64,000 bases of DNA from Megaleporinus macrocephalus (taxonomy: Eukaryota > Chordata > Actinopteri > Characiformes > Anostomidae), in NCBI GenBank assembly GCA_021613375.1, contig CM038719.1, forward strand, positions 38,164,620-38,228,619, given 5' to 3'. A model generated the notes under the pieces. It searched no databases, had not been told where the DNA came from, and saw only the letters and a program-made list of their open reading frames with translations. The position numbers and the translations under genes are program-made. The first letter of the stretch is position 1. Every line of letters begins with the position of its first letter. Of this stretch, positions 47,094 through 57,830 are shown one piece after another.

Positions 47094-47944
47094 GTGTTGT
47101 TTGTGTAGCTGTTCCTCTAAGCCGGCTCGGTGCTGCGGCAGCTCTCCTCTGCTGGCGGCTCTGTGCAAATCCAGCGAGCGGATCAAGCCTCTGCCTGCGA
47201 GTACAGCAACACGCTCATTCACACCAGCAAACAAGGGCGCTAATCTGTGTGACTGCAGCGTGTCACACGTTCCTGACCCACGCAAGCAGCACAAAAGGAA
47301 AAGACATACGCTTCGACTATGCCGAGTAATCCATTGACTCTCTAATGGCTCGAAGGGGATCCATAAGAAAAACGCCATCAGCCTCTTGCTCAGTGCCCCT
47401 GCGTCTGAATCCAGGCACTATACTGAGACCCTATATGTGATGCTCTCCACTGTAGGCGTATTTCAGCCACGGGAACTTTTCCCACTAGCTCCAGAGCTGC
47501 CGTTCCAGGAACCTTCCTTCTTTGCAGTTTCTACTTTACAGGCTGTACTTTTCCGCTCGCTGCTGACCAGAAACGATTGGGATCGAATTTGCTGGACTGA
47601 ATGCTGCTGATTGGACGAATGCAAGCTACACAGAACCTTCTGTTCACCTCAATAGCTCCAACTTCACATATTCCCACCGCACTCACTGGAACTCTCACCA
47701 ATAAAACACCGGCAATCTCTTTAAGGAGCATCACATGCTATAAAGTGGTTTATTTTGAAATCCAAGCCAAAGATGCATCGGCAATAAGGCGAGCGGTGGG
47801 CCGAACACTCTGGAGGCTCTGGATCTTGGGCAGTAATCAACAGGAAATAATATTCAATGGCTTTATTTGCTGGAAACCAGAATGTCCAGGCTAGCTGCTT
47901 TCACTTATGGTGCTCACGGCCTGGCTTCACTCTGTCTGCCAGGC
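46836..47944. other. Unique island with (AT)n at 47039-47088
   Basis: Single-copy DNA, GC-richer at 47110-47330 and 47470-47700, with an internal AT tract of about 50 bp. Frames across the AT tract (Ile-Tyr repeats) are spurious. The others have no domain. Confidence 0.42.
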
Positions 47945-49060
47945 CCACTAGCCTCCCTTAGGGGTGAGCTACGGGGTAATAGTACAGTAGAAGTACTAGT
48001 TAATGAGTGTTTCATGTAGTTGGTCAGCATTTTGAAGAACAAAAACCTTTATTCCTGAATACGGGTGGAGTGGTGGGTTTTCCAGAGTAGCACATTGGGC
48101 TGGGTTTTAAGTTCTTGGCACTACAGAGGCTTAGTTTTTTTCTTTCTATGATTGATCATAAGGCTACAAGACATCTATATAAGCTTGTCATGACACCTGA
48201 TATAACCTCCCCTAGTGGTGAGCTACGGGGTAATAGTACAGTGGAAGTACTAGTTAACTAGTGTTTCGAGTAGGTGGTCAGCATTTTATAGAACTGTATA
48301 TGTTGGGCTCTTTTAGGTTCATTCATACAAAAACCCTTATTTCTGAATACGGGTGGAGTGGTGGGTTTTCCAGAGTAGCACATTGGGCTGGGTTTTAAGT
48401 TTTTGGCACTACAAAGGCTTAGTTTTTTTCTTTCTATGATTGATCATAAGGCTACAAGACATCTATATAAGCTTGTCATAACACCTGATATAACCTCCCC
48501 CTAGGGGTGAGCTATGGGGTTATAGTACAGTAGAAGTACTGGTCAACCAGTGTTACATGTGGGAACATAGGTGGTCAACGTTTTGAAGAACCGTATATTG
48601 TCGCTGTCCAATTAAAGACATGTATATCTTTATTTTTGTCAGTTTCTATTTTTCTACATCATTTAAATGCAGCAGCTGCCACTTACATTGTGGGAAAATT
48701 TCATGATCAGTGGACCAATAGAAATGCTCAAAAATAGCTTGGAAATAATTCTGGTTCCATGGACCTGCATTGAAAGTGAGGACAGTTTTTGGCCTCTACT
48801 GTAAACTTGGTATTTTAGAGATACCCGTTTTTCATTGGACAACGATGAAATGTTGGGCTGTTTTAGGTTTATACGTATGAAAACCTTTATGCTTAAATAC
48901 GGGTTGGGTGGTGGGTTTCCCAGAGTAGCACAGTGGGCTGTGTTTTAAGCTCTTGGCACTACAGAGGCTTAGTTTTTTTTCTTTCTATGGCTGATCATAA
49001 GGCTACAAGACATCTATATAAGCTTGTCATGACACCTGACATAACCCTATCTAGATGTTT
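47945..49060 (+). repeat. Three-copy local duplication of about 256-290 bp
   Basis: Landmarks GGTGAGCTACGGGGTAATAG, AATACGGGTGGAGTGGTGGG and AAGACATCTATATAAGCTTG recur in order. The GTGAGCTA landmark is at about 47963, 48218 and 48506. The third copy is longer because a MITE-B element is inserted in it (48596-48848). A fourth partial copy lies at 50165-50259. Confidence 0.9.
48596..48848 (+). mobile_element. MITE-B copy with both termini and an empty-site comparison
   Basis: The element runs from TATTGTCGCTGTCCAAT to ATTGGACAACGATGA, about 250 bp with 15-bp terminal inverted repeats. The sister duplicon copy without the element reads CTGTATATGTTGGGC. The filled copy reads CCGTATA on the left and AATGTTGGGC on the right, so a TA target is likely, as in Tc1/mariner-type elements. 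It is non-coding, so it would depend on an unlinked transposase. Confidence 0.8.
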
Positions 49061-49129
49061 AGACATTAAGATTTTAGACCTATAGACATAAACATTTATG
49101 TAGGGTTATGTCCGGTGTCATGACAAGCT
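49021..49129. repeat. Inverted repeat, 29-bp arms
   Basis: Arms at 49021-49049 and 49101-49129 match at 28 of 29 positions (AGCTTGTCATGACACCTGAC against its reverse complement), with a 51-bp spacer. The left arm is part of the local duplicon. The right arm is its reverse complement, present here only. It would form a stable hairpin in single-stranded form. Confidence 0.85.
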
Positions 49130-49904
49130 AAGGTAGATGTCATGCAGCCTTATGAACACTATCCTAATAGTAGTCTAATATTTGCATCTACTCCTGAATC
49201 TGGAATATCGATAACACTGGGTCTTCACTATTAAGTAAAAAGGGGTTTAAGACTCTTTGGAGAGCAACCCCCATGAACCCTTATGCAGTAGGACTTTTTG
49301 AGATGACAAAATGTTCCTTTCTAGAAAGCACAGCTGGACAGCACCGCTACACAAAAGCAGGACTGGACGACAAGCCGTGACGCAGCATAAAACCCAAGCC
49401 CAGTGAGAGCTGAAGCTACAGAAGAGGCAGAGTGAATTTCACAACAGAATATAATACGAATATAAAAGTATTCCCCACTTGTCCAACCTGGGTAAACGCG
49501 AGAAACCGGGTGGACACGCTGTCTCTTTTTGTCTTAAGTCTCGAGACATATTCAAGGTTGGGTGTCATTAATAAATCAGAATGCTGGAAATAAGTACGAG
49601 GAGCAGCCACATATGAAGCTGGAGAGGGATATGATGATGGTGATGGGTTCAAGGTAGCAGAGGTGAAGAAGAAGAAGAAGAAGAAGGAAAAAAAGAAGAT
49701 TCATGCTAAACGTGTGCAGACTGACAAAGAACGAGAGTATTCAGGCGCTCTGCGGGTGCTCCGCTCAAATCACCCTCATAAATTTTCGATTAATGCCAGA
49801 GGAAAGGAGGCCGGCTTCCCTCCACATCTTCAAATACAATCTACATTCGGCCAGTTCCCACCTCTAACATAATATATATAGATATATATGACATAAACAT
49901 AATA
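49130..49904. other. Unique sequence with (GAA)n near 49667
   Basis: Apparently single copy. The Lys-rich frame 49663-49872 begins in a GAA/AAG microsatellite and is not a credible protein. Nothing else was recognised. Confidence 0.4.
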
Positions 49905-50090
49905 ATGTATCTCCATTTTTGTCTTTTTCCATTTTTCTACATTAATTAAATGCATCAGCTGCTGTATACATTGTGTAAAAGTTTTATGGTGACTGGACCA
50001 ATAGAAATGCTCCAAAATAAGTGAAGACAGTTTTTGGCATCTCCTGTAAAGTTGCCATTTTGGAGACACTTTTTTTGTCATTGGACAGCG

Positions 50091-50094
<4 letters not shown>
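49905..50094 (+). mobile_element. MITE-B copy abutting (TA)n
   Basis: Internal landmarks (GACCAATAGAAATGCTCCAA, CTCCTGTAAAGTTGCCATTT) lead to an intact right terminus, CATTGGACAGCGACAA, at about 50079-50094. The left terminus is eroded. A TA tract begins at the next base. Confidence 0.78.

Positions 50095-50165
<71 letters not shown>
50095..50165. repeat. (TA)n microsatellite at a MITE-B end
   Basis: About 70 bp of TA immediately after the terminal CGACAA of MITE-B. Confidence 0.97.
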
Positions 50166-50167
<2 letters not shown>

Positions 50168-50259
50168 TTGATCATGAGGCTAAAAGACATCTATATAAGC
50201 TTGTCATGACACCTGATATAACCTCCCCTGGCGGTGAGCTATGGTGTAATAGTGCAGTA
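50165..50259 (+). repeat. Partial fourth copy of the 48-kb duplicon
   Basis: ACATCTATATAAGCTTGTCA, CACCTGATATAACCTCCCCT and GGTGAGCTATGGTGTAATAG match the copies at 47945-48510. A TA tract follows. Confidence 0.8.

Positions 50260-50324
<65 letters not shown>
50260..50324. repeat. (TA)n microsatellite
   Basis: A pure TA tract of about 65 bp. Confidence 0.97.
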
Positions 50325-50327
<3 letters not shown>

Positions 50328-50334
50328 CAGTATA

Positions 50335-50381
50335 AAGTGAAGACAGTTTTTGGAAATACTTATTTTTCATTGGACAGCGAC

Positions 50382-50383
<2 letters not shown>
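50335..50383 (+). mobile_element. MITE-B right-end remnant between two (TA)n tracts
   Basis: GTGAAGACAGTTTTTGGAAA followed by TTTTTCATTGGACAGCGACGG is the last 49 bp of MITE-B. TA tracts lie on both sides. Confidence 0.75.

Positions 50384-50428
<45 letters not shown>
50384..50428. repeat. (TA)n microsatellite at a MITE-B end
   Basis: About 45 bp of TA directly after the element terminus. Confidence 0.97.
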
Positions 50429-50431
<3 letters not shown>

Positions 50432-51446
50432 AAATTACGGCACAATTTTCTGAGCATATCACAGGTATAATCATTCATTACAGAACACCAAACATCTGCA
50501 TTCACTATAAAAAAAAAAACACCAGAAAGACATGGAGGTCATTGCACACGGAATGCAATTTATTCAGGCAATTTATTTGGATGTCAGTAAATTCATTCGA
50601 GCGCGTGTCTAACCAGCACTATGATATGATTCTTTGGGCACTGAAAATGTGACAGCACTTTATTCGCCCTCTGATTTTCGCCACTGACAAGAAAACCTCC
50701 CTGACCAATCACAGTCAGCTCGGGTGTTGGCATGGTGACAACCGAGATGATGGAGCACCAGACCCAACTATTTGGCAAATGCTAAAAGGATAAGAAAGAA
50801 TTTCAAACTGAAACGACATTACAGCCAGTCTGGAAGCGCCCCACTAAGCAGTGGCCATGAATTAATGATCTTGTTCCCACATCTTATTAAACCATGGCCA
50901 TGACTTAATTGACTTATCTCCCTCCTACTCCCTGTCAATGTGTGGCTGCAACTCGACTATGAAACTGAGAGGACGTTCAGCTTCTTCTCCAGGATGGACA
51001 CTAGCTCGGCGTTGCTGTTTGATTGCCGTGCTGGAATTCAGGTCTTATTTGCAGCCCTTGCGGTTTCAAAATCGCTTTTATCTCCAAAAATCTGCTCAGG
51101 CTCATCTGAGATCCCAGCTGAAAGCTTCAGCTCTTCGACTGAGGTGGAGAAACTCCATGTTCTTCATCACATTCCGTGAGGAGCAAATCCCATCTTATTT
51201 GCACTTAAAAACTGCAATACAAAGATCTGAGCTGTGTCTGTGAAAGAGCTCCTGAGGGTTCAGCTCGGAAATGAGAAGGAGAAACTTCTTGTTCTCCTTC
51301 CGTCTGGTCCAAATTGGAAACTGGCCTTCACAAAGTTACCGTTGGCCTGTTTTTTGGGAAGTAAAGGACATTCTCATATGTTCTGTCTGTGTTTTGTGGG
51401 ACAGAACATTTGCTAGACTCCCCCAAGTTGCGTCTGGCGTTTTGTT
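50429..51446. other. Unique island
   Basis: Single-copy DNA with enhancer-like texture at 50520-50780 (ACGGAATGCAATTTATTCAG, GACCAATCACAGTCAGCTCG). Two frames of 79-101 codons near 50940-51243 share the same DNA in different registers and show no domain. Confidence 0.42.
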
Positions 51447-51575
51447 CATCCATCCATTATCTAGTCGGGATCAACGTGGGGCTAGAGCCAATCCCAGCGT
51501 CATTGGGTGAAGGTGGGGTACACCATGGACAGGTTGCCAGTCTGTCACATGGTCAACACACACTCACACACACAC
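51447..51575 (+). mobile_element. Interspersed repeat fragment, second copy
   Basis: CATCCATCCATTATCTAGTC, GAGCCAATCCCAGCGTCATT, GGGTGAAGGTGGGGTACACC and GACAGGTTGCCAGTCTGTCA. This is the better preserved member of the family also found at 5636-5745. It ends in a CACAC-rich tail. The class could not be named from the fragment. Confidence 0.65.
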
Positions 51576-51984
51576 TCAGTTTAAGCTAGAGATATATAAT
51601 ATAAGCTTGGAGCTAACATGGCATTGCAATTCCCATAGATACTGCATATCTGCTGACTCAGCATTCCAGTTCAGATACGATCAAAGAGAAGTGATACATT
51701 CAAGTTCACCCTATGTTTGCATTTGTTTAAAAAATGGACTCATCTTCAAAAGGACCAATTATACTGAGACAGTAAACAACATCATCTATTTAGACCTAAA
51801 CCCGCTGGTTCCTTCTGAAATATTTATGATTGTAAAGCAATCTTATTTGCTTTGTAGTTTTTTTTAAATATCAATTCTTTTCCAACTCCAGATTGTCCGA
51901 TCTGACTGTGTGATTCCAGCTTGTGTGCAGCTTTTTGATCAGATTCACAGATTCCAGATAGAAAAGGAATTTCCTGGATATTTT
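51576..51984. other. AT-moderate sequence, nothing recognised
   Basis: An 86-codon frame (51607-51867) has no identifiable domain. No repeat structure was seen. Confidence 0.35.
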
Positions 51985-52500
51985 TCCCATAGAGAATGAA
52001 TGGGGTGGAAAAGTCCACACGAATCTACTAAACTTCTGCTTGACCCACATACAAAATTTCGAATACACTGACTCAGGGCAGACCCCCAACCATGTCTGAA
52101 GTGTTAGTTCAACCCGCACTCATCTGTTTGTCTTTTGTTTTTCCATCCATCTTTTTCCCCCATAGAGTCCCATTCATTTTCGGTCAAACCCAAACCTCAT
52201 GGTTTCATTTAACCTACAGCCTCCAAACTGCTTGTACTCACTCAGGACAGCTCCCCAACCACTAATCCACAGACATACTGACCTATCACTCATCTGTCTG
52301 TCATTAATTCAGCCCTCTGTCCTCCCATAGAGTCCCATTCATTTTCGGTCAAACCCAAACATTACAACAGCCACCAAACTGCCTGTACTCACTCAGAGTA
52401 GATCTCCAACCTCTAATCCACAGACATACCAACCTGCACTCCTCTATTTGTTGTTTATGCACAAGCATCCTGCGTTTATCTTCAGGAGATACACTTTTCT
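51985..52500 (+). repeat. Degenerate tandem repeat, about 165-175 bp
   Basis: Three diverged units share CCCATAGAGTCCCATTCATT, CGGTCAAACCCAAAC, ACTCACTCAGGACAGCTCCC and CCAACCACTAATCCACAGAC. CATAGAG starts at about 51988, 52161 and 52326, giving spacings of about 173 and 165 bp. Confidence 0.8.
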
Positions 52501-52544
52501 ATTTAATTTCTGTAAACTTTGAATAAAAAAAGGAAACTGTAATC

Positions 52545-52670
52545 ACTTTTTAACCCTTTTGATGCAGACTTGCCCCGTATTCATTTCCTATGTTATTGTA
52601 TGCACTGCTGAGTATCTCTCTGGTAAATCAATTGAAATCAGTTAATTTATTATTTAATGTTCATTATTTT
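52545..52670 (+). repeat. Interspersed repeat R3 copy
   Basis: TTTGATGCAGACTTGCCCCG, ATTTCCTATGTTATTGTATG and CACTGCTGAGTATCTCTCTG. This is the longest copy at its left end, and it shows that the family includes the TTAACCCTTTTGATGCA head seen in reverse at about 18580. Confidence 0.72.
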
Positions 52671-53381
52671 AATTCATTATTTTAATTTGAATTCACATTA
52701 TTGTGTGTTAGAAGGGCAGTGATACAAAAACGACTATTATTATAGTTAAATAAAACAATTAAATAGTAAATAAAACTGAAATCAAGATTTGTGATGACCA
52801 AAAACAAGCAAATTGAAGAATTCATGAAAGCTGGAATGATTAATTAATTCATTGCAGAGATAAAAATAAAATCTCACTGGGTTCACTATCGACCCAGCTC
52901 GTGCATTGAAGCGTTAATCAACCCAGCTTTGTTTGCGAAGCCCAGGATAACTTAACACCGCGTACTCCATATGGTTTATGCACATATCTTCAAGTTTCTT
53001 GACACACCATATTTTTGCCCACCCTTTATAAAATCATGGTGTAAACAGGAGGAGCAGGAGCGTTCCAGGACGACACTTAAGCTGGAGTTATGAATATTTA
53101 GGAGGGTTTTTTTTAGCTAGGGTTGAGTTAGACACCTGTGGGTGCTTTAAGCGTTCCGTTCCTGGAGCTTATAATGAGAGTGTTATGGGGGAGAGAGGGG
53201 GACGAGGAAGGGGGGGGCTGCTTTAGATCCAACCTCACTTTAAACCTCTGGAGATGTGAGTTTGGTGGAAAGTAAAATAGGGGGAAAAAAAGAAAAAGTC
53301 AGCGCAGCTTTTGTTTTTCTTTAAAAAGTGAGAAGTACCTGTCAAACTGTACTTTGTATGGGGAAGAAAGGAGCGAGAAAA

Positions 53382-53414
<33 letters not shown>

Positions 53415-54005
53415 TACTGGTGGACTTGAGCTGTTCGTTAGCATCTGTCAGTAGCACGCAGCTACGCCTCTCCCCGACTCCTGTTTCTGCACCCGCGCTT
53501 TCTGCCTCTATTCCTCGCTGATTGCCAAGTTTCAAAGAGCTCCTCTGCAATTTCCCCACAAATTCCATTTCTATTAAAAAGTCACTTAAATAAAAAAAGA
53601 AGAAGAAAAAAAAAACAACTACAAATGCGAGAGATAAAAAAGCCGCAGCTCATGTCAGTTAATGACTCTGGTTTACAAATGCTGCGCCGTCACAGTCTGT
53701 TATTATTACCACGTAGCGTTCAAATGCACCAAAAATGTTGAGGAGATGTCAAAGAAAATTACAAGTGAGCCAGAAAAAAACAAGGCCGCTGATGACGGAC
53801 CGAGGTCGACGCAACACACCGCAATCTAAGAACCCGGCAGCTTTGTTCGGCTAATAGAAAAGAACAGTTAATGCTCAAATTACAAAAGTTCTTTGTAGCC
53901 CTGTTAAACATTTGGTTACAAGCAGATGCAAAATGCAAAATGAGGCTAAACCACAAACATTGACAATCCAAAAGATCTTCATGGTACCTGTAATATAATA
54001 ATAAC
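52671..54005. other. Unique island with small microsatellites
   Basis: An AT-rich lead to 52920, then GC-moderate DNA with (GA)n at about 53380-53408. Frames across the GA tract (Ser/Leu repeats) are spurious. The sequence near 53630-53870 (GTCAGTTAATGACTCTGG, ATTATTACCACGTAGCG) could be conserved non-coding. Confidence 0.4.
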
Positions 54006-54900
54006 ACTTAGACACTCAAGATTTCTCATTTTGCACACTGATTTAATTGCCAATTACTATTTGCCTATTACCTATTATCAATCACAAGTGACCAATTATC
54101 AATTGGAAATTACAAATTAAATACATTTCTTACAAGTTTAGATGGCCCACCTGCTCAAGGAAGAAGAAAGTCAAAGCAAGGTAAGGAGTTGCCAAAACTG
54201 GGTTTGTTGAAACATTTTTTTAAAAATTGGAAATTGTAACAAATGTCCAATTACCAATTACAAACCACCAATTACAAATGATAAACAACCAATTACAAAT
54301 GTCCAATTACCAATTACAAATGACCAATTACAAATGATAAACAACCAATTACAAATGTCCAATTACCAATTACAACTGACCAATTACTAATGATAAATAA
54401 CCAATTACAAATGACCAATTACAAATGATAAACAACCAATTACAAATGTCCAATTACCAATTACAAATGACCAATTACAAATGATAAACAACCAATTACA
54501 AATGTCCAATTACCAATTACAACTGACCAATTACTAATGACCAATTACAAATAACCAATTACCATTTGCCTGTTACCAATCACAAATGACGAATTACCAA
54601 TCACAAATGACCAATTTCCTGTTATGAATGACAAATTACAAATGCCCAATTACCAATTACAATTGACCAATTACCAATTACAAATGATCAATTACAAATT
54701 ACCAGCTACCATTTGCCTGTTATCAATCACAAATGACGAATTACCAATTACAAATGGCCAATAACCAATTACCAATCACAACTGACCAATTACCAAATAG
54801 ACATTACAAATTAAGTAAATTACTCACAAGTTTAGATGGCCAAAACCAATTTTAAAAATTGGGAATTGTAACAAATGACCAAACTATATAAATGAACTTT
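54006..54900 (+). repeat. CCAATTACAAATGA minisatellite with 147-bp higher-order period
   Basis: Short units of 11-17 bp based on CCAATTACAAATG are grouped. The landmark AAACAACC falls at 54283, 54339, 54430 and 54486, so a 56 + 91 = 147 bp block is repeated almost exactly. A non-array segment with AAGTTTAGATGGCC lies inside or beside the array at about 54134, 54830 and 54935 and brackets the homogeneous part. Confidence 0.9.
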
Positions 54901-54902
54901 AA

Positions 54903-55259
54903 ATGACCAATTACAAATTAAGTCAAATTTTCAGAAGATTAGATGGTCCACCTGCTCAAGGAAGAAGAAAGTCTAAGCAAAGTGGGGAGTTTCAAAAAAT
55001 GGGTTTCAAAAAATTACTTAAATTTGTTTTTGTTAAAATGGGAATTCTACCAACCATGCAAGACCTTGTAGATCACCACAACTACCAGAGAGTGCAACCA
55101 ACTTTTAAGACTGAACTGTGGAGGTGCAGAAAACATCACCCCCAATTTTTCTTTGAAAAGCTGAAAATTAGTCTGAATTTGAAAAGAAGTCTGAAAAAAA
55201 CAGAAGATCTGATAGTCTGGACACATTTAGTTCTGAAAAATCTTATACTTATTTGTTGA
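54903..55259 (+). other. 118-codon open frame of unknown status
   Basis: The first residues are encoded by minisatellite sequence. From about residue 10 the frame runs through unique DNA (GTAGATCACCACAACTACCA; GAACTGTGGAGGTGCAGAAA) and is rich in Lys, Leu and Phe. I recognise no domain. The start of this segment is partly duplicated at 54127-54235. It could be a decayed mobile-element or retrocopy fragment. A functional gene is unlikely given its start within satellite DNA. Confidence 0.25.
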
Positions 55260-57290
55260 AGTGCTGGAAAAATGGTCTTCTCAAGAACTACATACTACAA
55301 AAACAGTAAAAAGGACACATGTAGACAGTTGACAGAATTGAAAAAATCTGAACATAGGGTTGAAGTGCAAGACGGCCAATGAAGCAACAGCAAAAGGGCA
55401 GAAGGGTAAATGGGTCTAAAATATAAGGGCCAAAAAAAATATGGCGGTTAATCCTATCAGAGTATGAGCCTGATACGAGTAAACATTCTAGGAGTAAATA
55501 AGCCAGATGCATGACAGCAAAACGGCCAAAGCAGATTGACAGCTTCTTTAATTTCATCCTAGTTTAGTTAGAAGACGCAGCTGACAGGCCGGAAAGCAAC
55601 CGATACGACTCAATATACCCATCATGTCAGCGCTGCGAACGGAAAGCAGGTCCAGCTCATATTTACCCTCCCGTACTGCCTCCTTTGGGTCTTTCGCTGG
55701 CAAGTCTTGCCAGAGAGTCGGTTTAAAGTGCAGAGACTGTGGAATATGAGAAGCTGGGATGCTTTCCCTTTCCCTCCACTCCCCTCCCCTCCACTGCTCC
55801 CACGCTTGCCACCCCCCAAAAAAAGAACATTGTTTATGCAGTACGAATTTACTAAAGTATAGCCGTTGGAGATAATGCAGCTGTGCAGTCGAGAAAACTG
55901 CTCTTTCAATGAAAATGACGAAGTTCTGGAGCCTGCAATTACAATAACTCTCTCAACAGGAAGCCGTCTTCTAAGATAATCGGTTCCGTGCGCTCGCGTG
56001 CGCGCGAGAGAGAAAATTGCATCCTGAAAGGAGTTTGCGAAACTAACAATGGGTCCGTTATTTCTGGGGCTTGATCCCGAGTGGGCCGCGACCCGAAACA
56101 TTGCTACGTGCGCGCCCTTTTGACCTTTTTGAGATTAAGACCTTTAAAAGGGCCTGACAGAGGTGCTGTAAATGTCACACGTGGCGGACCCAGACGTGGA
56201 CCAGAAGCTAGTTCTCGACAAAGGAAGCGGCACTAGAGGCTGTAATTTAATCTGAAACCAGCCAGAACGTCGTCAGAAATAGAGTCGGGCCGGGGCTGCT
56301 CCTTGTCGTTTCCGCTAATTACTTGCGGTAATAACAAAAAAGACACCAGTGGAAAAGAAGCAGGGATTTGCCGGCTCCAGCGCGCCACGCGCTGACCTTC
56401 TCTGTGCCACCGAGAGACCGCTGAAGCGTCTCTTTGAGCGGAACGTCTAAATCCTCTCTTCTCGAGCAGCTGATGGGGGACGCTTTCGGCCCCAGTCCAC
56501 CGCGCCCCGGATAATTCTGTTAGCCGAGCGGCTGCGGCGGACGCTGCCGACGCGGGGGCCGTCGCTCTTCCTGGGCTTCAAAATAACCTTAATCTCCTCG
56601 GCTCCGAAGTGGCCGGGCCAATCAGTTTAGCGACGCCGAGTGCCATCGCTTAATCAGGAAATGAATGGAAGTGGTCAGTGAGTGTTGATAATGTGGGCTG
56701 GAGATCACAAGGTGACCGCCAAGGTCATTTAAGTCTCTCAATTAGGCAAAGTGCTGGGCAGCCGCTCTTCCTGAGGAACCTCAAGCTCCAGCTTGATCGA
56801 ACGTGACCATGTGTGCATACATGAGAAGGTGCAGCGGGTATTGAGGATTCATGCGGCTGCAGTTTGGACTAAGCAATGCACCTGAAATCAATGTTCCATT
56901 TACTGAGGCTTTTGTAAATCATGTCAACTGCAAAATTTGCTACAATGGCATAGCTCTACTCTTCTTTACACCTCCAAAACATAGAACTTGAGCAATAACA
57001 ATAACAAGTCAGTGGTTTTCAGACATGGCCACCCACTAATGCCTGGTTTGGAGGGTTGAGGAAAAAATCCCTGGCCTCTTTTGAAAAAGACAATAACCTA
57101 AAACTTTTCTGGAGGGTTTCCATAATTGCTCATGGTGCCCAAAGCACATTGGTCGTGCACAAAGAAAAAACATGTGCTCTTCTATTAATCAGAGACACTG
57201 ATAGCATAGAAATCATTTATGTTTTGAGCTGGCAACAGTTTGCCGCAGCTGTTGGCTCCTTTGTTTGTGCTGACACAATCTAAACAAGAA
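55260..57290. other. Unique island, CpG-rich at 55960-56660
   Basis: Single-copy DNA with dense CpG at 56270-56640 and runs such as GCCAATCAGTTTAGCGACGC, CATCGCTTAATCAGGAAATG and GTCTCTCAATTAGGCAAAG. The minus-strand frame of 159 codons (55622-56101) is the longest non-repetitive frame in this half but has no domain I know. The texture suggests a regulatory cluster. Confidence 0.45.
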
Positions 57291-57295
57291 ATCAC

Positions 57296-57640
57296 ATTTA
57301 CAGTGGGGTCCAGACATCTGAGACCACTATTGAAAATGCTATTATTTTGCATTAGATACAAAGGAGTTATGACAGCTTAACAATCTGAGGAACAAGCTGA
57401 ATCATTGCTATATTTACCTGAATTTTGAAATCTTAGGTAGAACCTCGACTGGCATTACTGATAGCAATCAAGCTAGACTGGCATGGACAACACAGATTTG
57501 TTCAACATGTATAGACTGGATTCATGTTAGAGTTGTCCAAGTTTTTATTTTCAGGTCTAAAACTTTCATATCCAACTGTAGGTAAAATCAGAGGTGATCA
57601 GAATGTGGTATTTTTTAAATTTAGATGTTCTAGCTACTAA
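57296..57640 (+). mobile_element. Probable interspersed DNA-element fragment
   Basis: It opens with TTTACAGTGGGGTCCAGACA, then CTGAGACCACTATTGAAAAT and TTTTGCATTAGATAC. This is a phrase order I associate with a common fish repeat with TACAGTGGGG-type termini. There is no opposite terminus and no coding sequence, so its limits and class are uncertain. Confidence 0.4.
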
Positions 57641-57674
57641 ACCGTCCTCTTGTCCTGCACTGTGATTGTGTGAT

Positions 57675-57830
57675 TTGTTGGTACAACCTTAAAAAATGAC
57701 TTCATGCTGTAACAAGCAATTGGGCTAGTTTATTTCAACCCCAGAATGTAGTTTCAATTTTCTATTTGAGTAAAAACTAGTTCAACCTAGATCTTCTAGG
57801 TTGTACCAATAAACCACTGTTGTAGATGTT
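57675..57830 (+). mobile_element. MITE-A copy
   Basis: TTGTTGGTACAACCTTAAAA, GCTGTAACAAGCAATTGGGC, GAGTAAAAACTAGTTCAACC and GGTTGTACCAATAAACCACT give the palindromic order of MITE-A. It is isolated from the main cluster. Confidence 0.7.

Noticed and set aside
49663..49872. Lys-rich 69-codon frame
   Set aside because: Starts in a GAA/AAG microsatellite. The remainder is short and without a domain.
55622..56101. 159-codon minus-strand frame
   Set aside because: It has no recognisable domain and lies in CpG-rich DNA where stop codons are scarce. No splice or promoter evidence supports it.
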